Shown in pieces: positions 15,661-23,892 of a stretch of 64,000 nucleotides of DNA. How positions within the stretch are numbered: the first letter of the stretch is position 1; each line of letters opens with the position of its first letter. The position numbers were made by a program, and so were the translations under genes. This DNA comes from JAKFDK01 sp036676195 (GTDB taxonomy: Bacteria > Bacillota > Sulfobacillia > Symbiobacteriales > ZC4RG38), in NCBI GenBank assembly GCA_036676195.1, contig JAKFDK010000120.1, positions 50,775-114,774 on the forward strand, in the 5' to 3' direction. A model generated the notes under the pieces. That model was not told the origin of the DNA and searched no databases. It worked only from the letters and a program-made list of their open reading frames with translations.

Positions 15661-16803
15661 CTAGGATTGGCTAGCGAATTTTCCGTCAAATACCATTTCA
15701 GGCTTAATGTCAGCGTTATCTGGAATTACCTTGTCTTTCTTGAGACTATCAATAACGACTTTCAGGCTTTTCTCAGTGGTCAGGCCATCTGGGGTAAAGG
15801 CATCTTTAGTGGCCTTTAGTGAAGCAACATACAGCGGATCATTTGGCCCCTTGATTTCGGCGGGAATCTTGGCAGATATGGCCTCAGGCGAATTGGCCGC
15901 AATAAATTTACTGGCCCGAACCACTGCCCGCACAACCCGAGCCACCAATTCCGGATTCTTCTCCAGAACCTCACGCCTGGTGACCAGTCCTACGTGGGGG
16001 TAATCAGATCCATACAGGGACTCTGTGTCTTTCTTGGTGCGCAGATCCCATAAGACATAGACCTTGCCACTCGTAACCATTTCCGTGATCCACGGATCGG
16101 TAGTTACCGCGGCCTGAATCTTGTCCGATTCCATTGCTGCCTGCGCCCCCGAGGTCCCGACACCGAGAAATTCAATGTCCGACGGTTGCATCCCAAACTT
16201 CTCCATCAAGCTGAGAACCATTTTATGGGTTCCAGATCCAGGGCTGCTGACGCCAACCTTCATGCCTTTCAAATCAGTGACGGTTTTGACCTTATCCTTC
16301 AGCCGGCTATCGACGACCAGTGTCAGTCCAGGGTAGCGGGTGTAAAGAGACACCATCACCAGGTCCGCCCCCTGAGCCCTGGCCTTAATTGTATGCTCCG
16401 CCGCCAGAGAACCAAACATCACCTCTCCACTGACCAGGGCTTGGGCGGCCTGGGCTCCGCCCTTCATGTCGATCATTTCGACCTCAAGGCCTTCTTCTTT
16501 GTAATAGTCAGTGTACTCCGCTAAAACACTTGGAAGGTAGACCATCGTCGTCTTTCCGCCACCGAAGGCCAGGGAAACTTTGGTAGTCTCCTTGATGGGC
16601 GTAGCCGACGATGGCGCATTACTGGCAGCAGATTTTGTTGTATCGGCTGAGGCTCCCGAGGTACTGCTGGAGCTGGCGGCAGGCTTACTCGTGGACTTGG
16701 CATTTGATTTACTGTCAGAGCTCTTACTATCGTTTCCACCACAACCGGACACCAGGAGCATGGTGCTTAACAAGAGGACGCACAGAAACCGCAAACCCGC
16801 CAT
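15661..16803 (-). CDS. Substrate-binding lipoprotein, NMT1/TauA/SsuA class
   Basis: An extracytoplasmic binding protein of 380 residues. The signal peptide ends in the lipobox VSGC (Cys21). A Ser/Thr/Ala/Lys-rich linker (to about 70) leads to a two-lobed NMT1-type fold, with features such as YYKEEGLEVEMIDMKGG and LKGMKVGVSSPGSGTH. Homologues bind sulfonates, taurine, nitrate, aromatic acids or pyrimidine precursors, and the ligand cannot be read here. AAAGGAGG precedes the ATG. It is co-transcribed with the chemoreceptor 30 nt upstream and separated from a matching ABC ATPase/permease by 3 kb and a terminator, so it may serve transport, chemotaxis or both. Confidence 0.9.
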   Translation of the reverse strand: MAGLRFLCVLLLSTMLLVSGCGGNDSKSSDSKSNAKSTSKPAASSSSTSGASADTTKSAASNAPSSATPIKETTKVSLAFGGGKTTMVYLPSVLAEYTDYYKEEGLEVEMIDMKGGAQAAQALVSGEVMFGSLAAEHTIKARAQGADLVMVSLYTRYPGLTLVVDSRLKDKVKTVTDLKGMKVGVSSPGSGTHKMVLSLMEKFGMQPSDIEFLGVGTSGAQAAMESDKIQAAVTTDPWITEMVTSGKVYVLWDLRTKKDTESLYGSDYPHVGLVTRREVLEKNPELVARVVRAVVRASKFIAANSPEAISAKIPAEIKGPNDPLYVASLKATKDAFTPDGLTTEKSLKVVIDSLKKDKVIPDNADIKPEMVFDGKFASQS

Positions 16804-16833
16804 TACAATTCCGACCTCCTTTTAATTGGCGTC

Positions 16834-18747
16834 CTACACCTTGAACTGGGCGACGAGGCCGCGTAAGGCACCAGCTATGTCGGTCAGTTCCTTGACGGAT
16901 TGCTCGATTGTTCCGACCGAAGCGGTCACCTCGCCCATGGAAGCAGTAACTTCTTCGGCTGCCCTGCTGTTGGTATCGCTCACGTTAGTGAGCTCTCCCA
17001 TCGCGTGATACACCTGACCAGAACCAGCTGCCATCTGCTCGCTGGCCGCAGAGTTTTCCTGAGTGACTGCAGCCATCTCCTGTACTACGCGTGCTACGGC
17101 CCTGGCCGATTGCAGGACACCTCGGTTTGCCTTGTTCACAAACTGAATACCTTCGGTGGTCTGCTCCACCGCCTGCAGGATCTGATTCAATGCAGCGCCG
17201 GCCGCATTGGAGAGCTGAACACCTTCCTCAACACCACGGGTACTTTCTGTGATGGCCGCTACCGCCTGGTGGGTGCCATCATGAATACCCTTAACAAGTG
17301 TGCGGATCTCTTTGACGGAAGTGGCTGACCGTTCCGCCAAACGCCTGACCTCCCCAGCCACCACGGCAAACCCACGGCCCTGCGCACCTGCCTGGGCAGC
17401 TTCAATCGCAGCATTTAAGGCAAGGAGATTCGTTTGTTCAGCAATTTCAGTAATAACCTGTAGCATTTCACCAATACGTCCACCATAGCGCCCGAGTTCC
17501 TCGATCCTGTCTGCTGCTCCCAACACCCGGTCCCGAATCCGATGCATCCGATTGAGAGTCGCATCCACAATGCGGGCGCCTTCCCGAGCCTGGGAGGCGG
17601 TCTGATCGGAAGTGGTACTCATCCTTTCTGTCGTAGTAGACATTTCCTCCATCGAGGAAACCATCTGTTCAACCGTCATCGTCGTCTCCTGGACTTGTAA
17701 AGCCTGGTGTTGTGCGCCATTTGCGATTTGTTCAATCGCTTCGTTAAGCTCTGCCAGGCTATGCATCGCCGTCTGTAAATTACGTGATTCCTGCTGCGAG
17801 CCGGCGGTAACCATGTCCATGGCCGAGGCTACCGACCCACTGACGCCGCTGACCTCACCAACCGTGGCAATCATGTGCTGACAACGTTGGTAGATCTCCT
17901 CACTGGAGGCAATTACACGGCGTACCATGGCTGCCAGCCCGGTTGTAAGTTGGTTGAAACTCTCGCCCAGCGTGCCAATTTCATCATTCGTGGTAACCGG
18001 TAACTGTTGTGTTAAGTCTCCGGTTCCGGCAGCGATCTTCTTTAACTGTTGAGCCAGGTTCCGCAACGGACGTACGACCATCCGATAAATTAACAGACTG
18101 ACAAATACACCCAGAATGGCACTGGCCAGGCCCAGAGCCACCAGGAAACCCATCGCCGACCGGGCTGCCTGGCGGGACTCATCCTGTGCCACCCTAACCT
18201 GTCCCTGTAGTTGTGCAACCAGTTCTGCTATCTGCTGACCTACCGCACGACCCATGTTGCGGGCATTATCGGCAGCCAGCACAAGTTGGTACTGTTCCAG
18301 ACTCTCACCGGTTGTGACGATCGCCTGAATCATCCGATTGAAGACTAGTCGCTTCTCACCAATTTCCGTCACCAAACTGCCAATGACCTCGTCGTTGGCG
18401 CCAGCCTCCGTGAGTACCCCCAGGAATTCATCTGCCTTCTCCTGGGACTCCGTAATAACTCCGATGGCTTTGGTATCTCGGGTGGCAGCAAAAGCCATGA
18501 TCTGTTGAGCCTGAGTCAGGACTTCAACATTCAGGTCCTTGGCCGCCAGGGCAAGCGGGTATGTCTCGTCCAGCAATTCATCGTATCGGTTTTGCATTGC
18601 GGTGAGCGAGTAATAACTCCAGCCACTGCTGACCAACAGCAGGAGCACCAGTACAAGGAAGCCGGTCGTCAGTTTGGTCCCAATACTTATCCACAACTTG
18701 CCCCTGCTTCCCTTGGTCGGATGAGCATCCGGGACCACCGGCGCCAA
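16834..18747 (-). CDS. Methyl-accepting chemotaxis protein
   Basis: A membrane chemoreceptor of 637 residues. The first membrane segment lies at about 27-45, followed by an outside helical sensor (four-helix-bundle type, to about 195), a second segment (about 198-220), a HAMP domain, and a long cytoplasmic coiled coil with the hairpin tip EIAEQTNLLALNAAIEAAQA that contacts CheA/CheW. The start is a TTG behind GAGGAGGGG. It is the first gene of a two-gene unit with the binding lipoprotein, behind a near-consensus promoter, suggesting that the receptor senses the loaded binding protein. No che genes are in the window. Confidence 0.95.
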   Translation of the reverse strand: MAPVVPDAHPTKGSRGKLWISIGTKLTTGFLVLVLLLLVSSGWSYYSLTAMQNRYDELLDETYPLALAAKDLNVEVLTQAQQIMAFAATRDTKAIGVITESQEKADEFLGVLTEAGANDEVIGSLVTEIGEKRLVFNRMIQAIVTTGESLEQYQLVLAADNARNMGRAVGQQIAELVAQLQGQVRVAQDESRQAARSAMGFLVALGLASAILGVFVSLLIYRMVVRPLRNLAQQLKKIAAGTGDLTQQLPVTTNDEIGTLGESFNQLTTGLAAMVRRVIASSEEIYQRCQHMIATVGEVSGVSGSVASAMDMVTAGSQQESRNLQTAMHSLAELNEAIEQIANGAQHQALQVQETTMTVEQMVSSMEEMSTTTERMSTTSDQTASQAREGARIVDATLNRMHRIRDRVLGAADRIEELGRYGGRIGEMLQVITEIAEQTNLLALNAAIEAAQAGAQGRGFAVVAGEVRRLAERSATSVKEIRTLVKGIHDGTHQAVAAITESTRGVEEGVQLSNAAGAALNQILQAVEQTTEGIQFVNKANRGVLQSARAVARVVQEMAAVTQENSAASEQMAAGSGQVYHAMGELTNVSDTNSRAAEEVTASMGEVTASVGTIEQSVKELTDIAGALRGLVAQFKV

Positions 18748-18852
18748 CCAGACCCCTCCTCTCCACAGTGAATCGTGTTAAGGAATGTCGGCGCAACAGA
18801 TTGTGATACATACTGTAATTTTCATTCTTACCTGTATATTCCTTATACCCTC

Positions 18853-18880
18853 ATTTTAACGTATTGGCTTTTACTGTCAA
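18853..18880 (-). promoter_or_regulatory. Promoter of the chemoreceptor/binding-protein unit
   Basis: Minus-strand TTGACA (18875-18880), 16-nt spacer, TAAAAT (18853-18858). It sits immediately behind the leuA terminator, giving a leader of about 100 nt. Confidence 0.8.
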
Positions 18881-18922
18881 GACTTAAAATGTCAAAGGCA
18901 CCGCCGGTTGCCAGCGGCGCCT
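18880..18922 (-). terminator. Terminator of ilvN-ilvB-leuA
   Basis: A 12-bp stem including G-U pairs, with a 3-nt loop (18896-18922), is followed on the minus strand by TTTGACATTTTAAG. The T-rich stretch runs into the next promoter's -35. Confidence 0.88.
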
Positions 18923-18937
18923 GACCTTGACCTCCCG

Positions 18938-20509
18938 TCAATCTCTGAAAATGCGCTGAAACCAATCCAGCCCAACTGCGGCCTGTTGGAAAGTCTCAAG
19001 CCTGGCTGCCAAACGATTCAGCGCATTGATGTACGCCAGGGCACTGGCTTCAAACAGGTCCTGTGAGGCGCCACACCCAACCGACACCTGATCCCTCCAA
19101 CTAACCTGGATGGTGACCTCTTTTGTCTGGTTACTGCCGCCGGCCAACGACTTCACCTGGTAGTCCAGCACTCTGCCGGAAAACCCCACAGAATGGTCAA
19201 TTGCACGGTACAGAGCTTCAAGCGGATCCTCCGCCGATGCCACCTCTTCTTTGCAAATGTCCTGCCCAACGCAAAGCCGGACGGTAGCCTTCGGAATTGC
19301 TCCGGTGCAGGTAACGATTTCACAGGTGTTAAGTTTGACCAGGCTGCCATTAGCAGTGCCGCTGCCTTCCTGCAAGAGCATGACCAGATCATCATCGGTC
19401 ACGTATTTCTTTTGATCAGCCAATTCCTTAAATCGGGTGAACAGTTTATCAACATCGGCGTCAGTTCCTTGCAGACCCAGGTGGACAAGCCTGTCTTTGA
19501 GGGCCCTGCGCCCCGAATGCTTCCCCAGCACCAGAACTGACTCCGGTACACCTATGTCCTGGGGCCGCATGATTTCGTAAGTTGAACGATCTTTCAGCAT
19601 GCCATCCTGGTGAATACCTGCCTCATGGGCAAATGCGTTGGTGCCCACAATGGCCTTGTTGGGCTGAATGTGAATTCCCGTTATAACCTGCAGTAACTTG
19701 GATGTTGGATATAATTCCTCGGTGCGAAGCCCCATTGCTGTCAGGTAGTGATCGTATCGTGTCTGGAGCACCATGACAATTTCCTCAATGGCAGCGTTAC
19801 CGGCTCGCTCCCCGATGCCATTAATGGTTCCCTCAACCTGACCAGCACCAGCCTGTATAGCTGCCAACGAATTGGCAACTGCCAGTCCCAGGTCGTTATG
19901 ACAGTGGCACGAAATGGTCACATTTTCGGCAGGTTCGATCTGAGATCTGATATGGCGAATGAGATCGAACATTTCTTTGGGCGCTGCATAGCCAACGGTA
20001 TCCGGAATATTTATAGTCGTCGCGCCGGCCGCAATGACTGCCCGGCATACGGCCACCACAAAAGCGGGATCACTCCGCGTGCAGTCCTCCAGGGCAAATT
20101 GCACCTCGACTCCCAGCGACTTTGCGTATGCCACCGACTCGACAGCGCGCCGCAACACCTCATCTGGTTTCAAATTCAATTTCTTTTCCATGTGGATAGG
20201 TGAAGTGGCAATAAAGGTATGGATGCGGGGGCGGGCAGCCTCCTTGAGAGCGTTGTAGGCTGCTTCAATGTCAGACCTGGTTGCCCTGGCCAGGCCACAG
20301 ATGATCGGCCCCCGGACTTCCCGCGCAATCTGCTGTACAGAGGCAAAGTCACCAGGGGATGAGGCAGGGAAACCAGCTTCTATGATATCGACACCCAGTT
20401 TTTGCAATTGCCTTGCCATGGCAAGCTTCTCAACGGCGGTCATGCTAAATCCCGGCGACTGCTCACCATCCCGCAGGGTCGTATCAAAGATTTTGATGCG
20501 TTCAGTCAC
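18938..20509 (-). CDS. leuA: 2-isopropylmalate synthase
   Basis: First committed enzyme of leucine synthesis: condenses acetyl-CoA with 2-oxoisovalerate. It has 523 residues with the HMGL-like barrel motif DTTLRDGEQSPG near the N-terminus, the metal-binding HCHNDLGLA, and a C-terminal LeuA allosteric domain for leucine feedback (about 390-523). The GTG start has AAGGGGG about 9 nt upstream. It follows ilvB by 13 nt as the last gene of ilvN-ilvB-leuA. No leuC/leuD follow. A terminator and an unrelated chemoreceptor unit come next. Confidence 0.96.
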   Translation of the reverse strand: MTERIKIFDTTLRDGEQSPGFSMTAVEKLAMARQLQKLGVDIIEAGFPASSPGDFASVQQIAREVRGPIICGLARATRSDIEAAYNALKEAARPRIHTFIATSPIHMEKKLNLKPDEVLRRAVESVAYAKSLGVEVQFALEDCTRSDPAFVVAVCRAVIAAGATTINIPDTVGYAAPKEMFDLIRHIRSQIEPAENVTISCHCHNDLGLAVANSLAAIQAGAGQVEGTINGIGERAGNAAIEEIVMVLQTRYDHYLTAMGLRTEELYPTSKLLQVITGIHIQPNKAIVGTNAFAHEAGIHQDGMLKDRSTYEIMRPQDIGVPESVLVLGKHSGRRALKDRLVHLGLQGTDADVDKLFTRFKELADQKKYVTDDDLVMLLQEGSGTANGSLVKLNTCEIVTCTGAIPKATVRLCVGQDICKEEVASAEDPLEALYRAIDHSVGFSGRVLDYQVKSLAGGSNQTKEVTIQVSWRDQVSVGCGASQDLFEASALAYINALNRLAARLETFQQAAVGLDWFQRIFRD

Positions 20510-20522
20510 TCTCTCAACCCCC

Positions 20523-22313
20523 TTAACGTGATTGCACCGGCGCCTCGCCGATAATCATCTCGTCATTGGCCCCACCAGGGCTGACCATGGGGTAAACATT
20601 TTCCTCTTCCAGCACCTGAAACTCCACAAGTACGGGTCCAGGGTGCTTATGTGCCTCATTCACTGCCCATGGTACCAGCTCCCGACAATCAACCTTGATC
20701 CCTCTGATCCCGTACGCCTCAGCCAACCGGGCAAAATCAGGAGTACCGGATCTTATATCCACCGCCGAGTAACGCCTGTCATAGAACAATTCTTGCCACT
20801 GCCGTACCATCCCAAGGTGTCCGTTATTCACTACCATAATCCGCAGTGGGATTTTCTCAGCCACTACTGTACCAAGTTCTTGCAGGTTCATTTGGAAGCT
20901 TCCATCTCCGGTAACTACAACAAGTTCCTTTTCCGGCCGGGCCAGCCAGGCCCCTATACCAGCGGGCAGACCAAACCCCATCGTCCCGAAGCCCCCGGAG
21001 GTAAGAAAGGTCCGGGGTTGGGTGCGTAGGCAGAAATGAGCTGCCCACATCTGGTGCTGGCCAACATCCGTGACGATCGGCACGTCGGACCCAAATACCA
21101 CCTGGATCGCCCTGAGCACGTCTTCAGGTCTTACCGGAGCTGGAGTGGCAGAAGCGCCCGCCTGATTCGCACTGGCAACCTGTTTGAGCACTTCCGGGTT
21201 TACGAACGGCACGCGGAATTCACGTCGGCGCTCTACCCAAACTGGATGCTGGCGGTGCCAGTCCCGCACTTGGGCGAGCCAGTTGGACGTCTTGCCCGCT
21301 GCCGGACTACGTTCCTGCAGCACTTGAAGCAGTTCGCCAAGGATAGAAGCTGCATCCCCAACCAGACCAATGTAGGGCTGAACGTTCTTGCCCAGTTCCG
21401 CAGGGTCGATGTCGATATGAATGATCCGGGCATTTGGTGCAAAGTGCTTGCGCTTGCCCGTAGCGCGGTCGTCAAAACGCATACCCACGGCCAGAATGAC
21501 ATCGGCTTGCTGGACGGCCATGTTCGCTGCATAGAGCCCATGCATCCCCAACATACCGGTGTAAAGCGGGTGTGCGCCGGAAAAGCCCCCCAGCCCCATC
21601 AGCGTGGTGGTTACCGGTACCTGCAGCAGTTCAGCCACCGCTGTCAGGAGTTGGGGTGAACCAGGGGATGTCATCGCCCCCCCACCACAGATCATTACCG
21701 GACGTGTCGCCTCCACCAGCAGGTCAGCTGCGTGTTCCAAATCAGCACGGTTTAGAACCGGTGGCGGCTGCAAGAGATGTGGAGCCAACGCAGGTGGATA
21801 TTGATAAGCGATTGTTTCGTAGGCTACGTCCTTCGGAATGTCCACCAACACTGGGCCGGGACGCCCGCTCCGGGCCAGGTAAAAGGCTTCACGCAGCGTA
21901 GGTAGCAAGTCGGCTGAATTCCTGACCACATAGTTGTGTTTGGTGGCGGACATGGTTATTCCGACCATGTCCGCCTCCTGAAAGGAATCCCTGCCCATCA
22001 GGTTCCTGGGGACCTGTCCGGTTATCGCTACCAGCGGAACGGAGTCCCGTAAAGCATCGACCAGACCAGTGACCAAATTTGTGGCACCCGGGCCGGAAGT
22101 GGCTATTACCACGCCTACCTGGCCTGAGGCCGTTGCGTAGCCTTCTGCTGCGTGGACGGCCCCCTGCTCATGGCGGGTCAGGACATGCCGGATCCCGGAT
22201 GCAAGCAGGGCGTCATAGATGGGCAGAATGGCGCCACCCGGATAACCAAAAACCAGTTCAACCCCTTCTGCCTTCAGGGCACGTACAAGACCATGAGCTG
22301 CAGTGCACTCCAT
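20523..22313 (-). CDS. ilvB: Acetolactate synthase large subunit
   Basis: ThDP- and FAD-dependent catalytic subunit that condenses pyruvate with pyruvate or 2-oxobutyrate in branched-chain amino-acid synthesis. About 596 residues are present from the ATG reading MECTAAHG, which follows GAGGAGGA. An upstream in-frame extension lacks a ribosome site and overlaps ilvN. Visible motifs are FGYPGGAILPIYDAL, the catalytic-Glu segment RHEQGAVHAAEGYA, and the C-terminal ThDP motif beginning GDGSFQMNLQE. It is the second gene of ilvN-ilvB-leuA, with the small subunit upstream instead of downstream. Confidence 0.97.
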   Translation of the reverse strand: MECTAAHGLVRALKAEGVELVFGYPGGAILPIYDALLASGIRHVLTRHEQGAVHAAEGYATASGQVGVVIATSGPGATNLVTGLVDALRDSVPLVAITGQVPRNLMGRDSFQEADMVGITMSATKHNYVVRNSADLLPTLREAFYLARSGRPGPVLVDIPKDVAYETIAYQYPPALAPHLLQPPPVLNRADLEHAADLLVEATRPVMICGGGAMTSPGSPQLLTAVAELLQVPVTTTLMGLGGFSGAHPLYTGMLGMHGLYAANMAVQQADVILAVGMRFDDRATGKRKHFAPNARIIHIDIDPAELGKNVQPYIGLVGDAASILGELLQVLQERSPAAGKTSNWLAQVRDWHRQHPVWVERRREFRVPFVNPEVLKQVASANQAGASATPAPVRPEDVLRAIQVVFGSDVPIVTDVGQHQMWAAHFCLRTQPRTFLTSGGFGTMGFGLPAGIGAWLARPEKELVVVTGDGSFQMNLQELGTVVAEKIPLRIMVVNNGHLGMVRQWQELFYDRRYSAVDIRSGTPDFARLAEAYGIRGIKVDCRELVPWAVNEAHKHPGPVLVEFQVLEEENVYPMVSPGGANDEMIIGEAPVQSR

Positions 22314-22326
22314 ATGATCCTCCTCT

Positions 22327-22842
22327 TTACTTACTGATTGATCTGCGGGCCGGGGCAATACCGGCAGCCGGCAGCGCCAGCGGTTCACATATGGCCCCAG
22401 TCCGGCTGACAACCGCCGGACCCACAGCTCTGATCTGGTCCAGCAGTAAGTTCACCTGTTCCGGCGATTGGACGGTTTCCAGAACTGCCCGGTCCGGTGC
22501 CTCCTCTGTTAGACAGGCATTAAAGGCACGAGCAATGTCTAGCAGGTGGGACCGCTCTGATGCCGAAACAGTGACTGCGATTCGGGCCAGTTCCAGCGCT
22601 TCTGCCGCACCCGTCTCAGCCACCGCCAACACATCGGGTAGTTGTCGCAACTGAGTTAAGGCCAGACTGATCTGACAGGCATCCTGAACCGGGATGGTCA
22701 CATGAATAATCTCTGTTTGCTCGCCTGCTCTTGAATTAAAGCAAATACTGCTTACAGGGAAACAGCGTCGGCGCAGTAGACCTACCACCCGGTCTAAAGT
22801 TGAATCCGAGCCCGTACGCATCACTACAGAAAGCACACGCAT
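22327..22842 (-). CDS. ilvN: Acetolactate synthase small (regulatory) subunit
   Basis: ACT-domain regulatory partner of IlvB that gives valine feedback inhibition. It has 171 residues, with an N-terminal ACT domain (MRVLSVVMRTGSDSTLDRV, about 1-75) and a C-terminal domain. GGGAGGA lies 6-7 nt before the ATG. The usual order is ilvB before ilvN; here the small subunit leads the operon, 13 nt before ilvB. The sequence is rather divergent, lacking the classic N-terminal asparagine/glycine pattern, so feedback properties may differ. Confidence 0.85.
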   Translation of the reverse strand: MRVLSVVMRTGSDSTLDRVVGLLRRRCFPVSSICFNSRAGEQTEIIHVTIPVQDACQISLALTQLRQLPDVLAVAETGAAEALELARIAVTVSASERSHLLDIARAFNACLTEEAPDRAVLETVQSPEQVNLLLDQIRAVGPAVVSRTGAICEPLALPAAGIAPARRSISK

Positions 22843-23032
22843 CCATTATCCTCCCTTCAATCTCTCCAGACATGGGTTTACTGGTATTTTATTAGCTTAT
22901 TTCCTATATTTGATAACGCAAGTTTAAAGTAAAAGGTTCGCGGGTCCGTTCACGCAGATGAAAGAAATTAGTGTGTTCTGGCTGCGGTTCAGGCTGGCAC
23001 GACTCCCGAGGGTACAAAAAGCAGAACACAAA
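22843..23032 (-). promoter_or_regulatory. Leader/promoter region of ilvN-ilvB-leuA
   Basis: This AT-rich gap should hold the operon promoter, but no clear -35/-10 pair stands out. An 8-bp perfect inverted repeat (22973-22980 with 23022-23029) encloses about 40 GC-rich nt and could fold into a larger RNA element. A T-box was looked for, and the antiterminator core GGTGG-ACC was not found. The element is unassigned. Confidence 0.3.
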
Positions 23033-23068
23033 AGGCGCTGAAGCCTGCGAACTGCAGGTTCAGCGCCT
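23033..23068 (-). terminator. Terminator of the lepA-to-CYTH unit
   Basis: A long stem (15-16 nt arms with an imperfect centre, 5-nt loop) is followed on the minus strand by TTTTGTGTTCTGCTTTTT. It lies after the CYTH gene. Confidence 0.88.
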
Positions 23069-23109
23069 GGATACAGACCATTATCAGGTGGGCGAATTTC
23101 AGGTTATCT

Positions 23110-23790
23110 CTACCGGCCCTGAGCGACCAGGTTCATACCCCGGAGCAGCTTGCTCTCGTGGGATTCCTTCAGGTAACCACCGGCGGCTTCAATCACCAGG
23201 CTCTGCAACTGGCGGATATCCTCTTCGCATTCCAGGGAGGCCGCCTCTATTTCCACATCGTGGTACACAGGCGTCCCCTTGACGCTCACGTAGGTGACCC
23301 GATCCAGGCACAGAGTGCCGACCGGAATATTGCCCGGCATGCGGAAGATCAGCCGCTCCACCCGGCGCGTTTCCGTGATCAGGGTGGGAATGAGCGGACC
23401 GGCAGGCTGTCCCTTGCCGAATTCGGTCAGGGGGACCTCCTGGTCTGCCGGCAGCAGACCGGCGGCGCGGAGTGGGTCCAACGCCCGCTTGAATGTCTCC
23501 GCATCCAGGGGAGCCTCATATTCCTCCCGCTGGGCCAGGGCGCCCTCCCGCCTTTGCGGCCGCTTCACGGTGATCCGGGCCCGTCCGTCCTCAAGCCGCA
23601 GCCGCAGTCCCACCTTGGCCCCGCGCAGCCGGTGGTTACCGGTATCATAGTAAACATCCTGCAAAACATGGGGGTACGGAGAGGCAAACCGGTAGCCGGA
23701 AACAGCCGGGATCATGGCGAGTTGCGCTAGCAGTTCGTCCGGGTCCGTGGGGGCACCCGGTGTATATGTCAGTTTAATTTCGAGTTCCAC
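23110..23790 (-). CDS. CYTH-domain protein (triphosphate tunnel enzyme family)
   Basis: About 226 residues from a GTG start. The ExExK motif (VELEIKL) sits at residues 2-6, where CYTH proteins normally begin, followed by alternating basic and acidic strands (LRLRLEDG, ITVKRP, DVEIEAASLE) that would line the triphosphate-binding tunnel. Family members are inorganic triphosphatases, thiamine-triphosphatases or class IV adenylate cyclases, and the substrate here is open. An in-frame extension to 23886 exists, but GGAGGAG lies about 11 nt before the GTG. It is the last gene of the lepA-led unit. Confidence 0.88.
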   Translation of the reverse strand: MELEIKLTYTPGAPTDPDELLAQLAMIPAVSGYRFASPYPHVLQDVYYDTGNHRLRGAKVGLRLRLEDGRARITVKRPQRREGALAQREEYEAPLDAETFKRALDPLRAAGLLPADQEVPLTEFGKGQPAGPLIPTLITETRRVERLIFRMPGNIPVGTLCLDRVTYVSVKGTPVYHDVEIEAASLECEEDIRQLQSLVIEAAGGYLKESHESKLLRGMNLVAQGR

Positions 23791-23892
23791 TGGTTCATCG
23801 TCTCCTCCGCTACCCTTCTCGTTCCCACCCAGTATCTGCAGGAGCTGCCGGACTGACTCATGGCGCCCGTGCAACCCGCCCTGCACATCCGG

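Noticed and set aside
22843..23032. T-box in front of ilvN-ilvB-leuA
   Set aside because: The conserved antiterminator core is absent on the minus strand.
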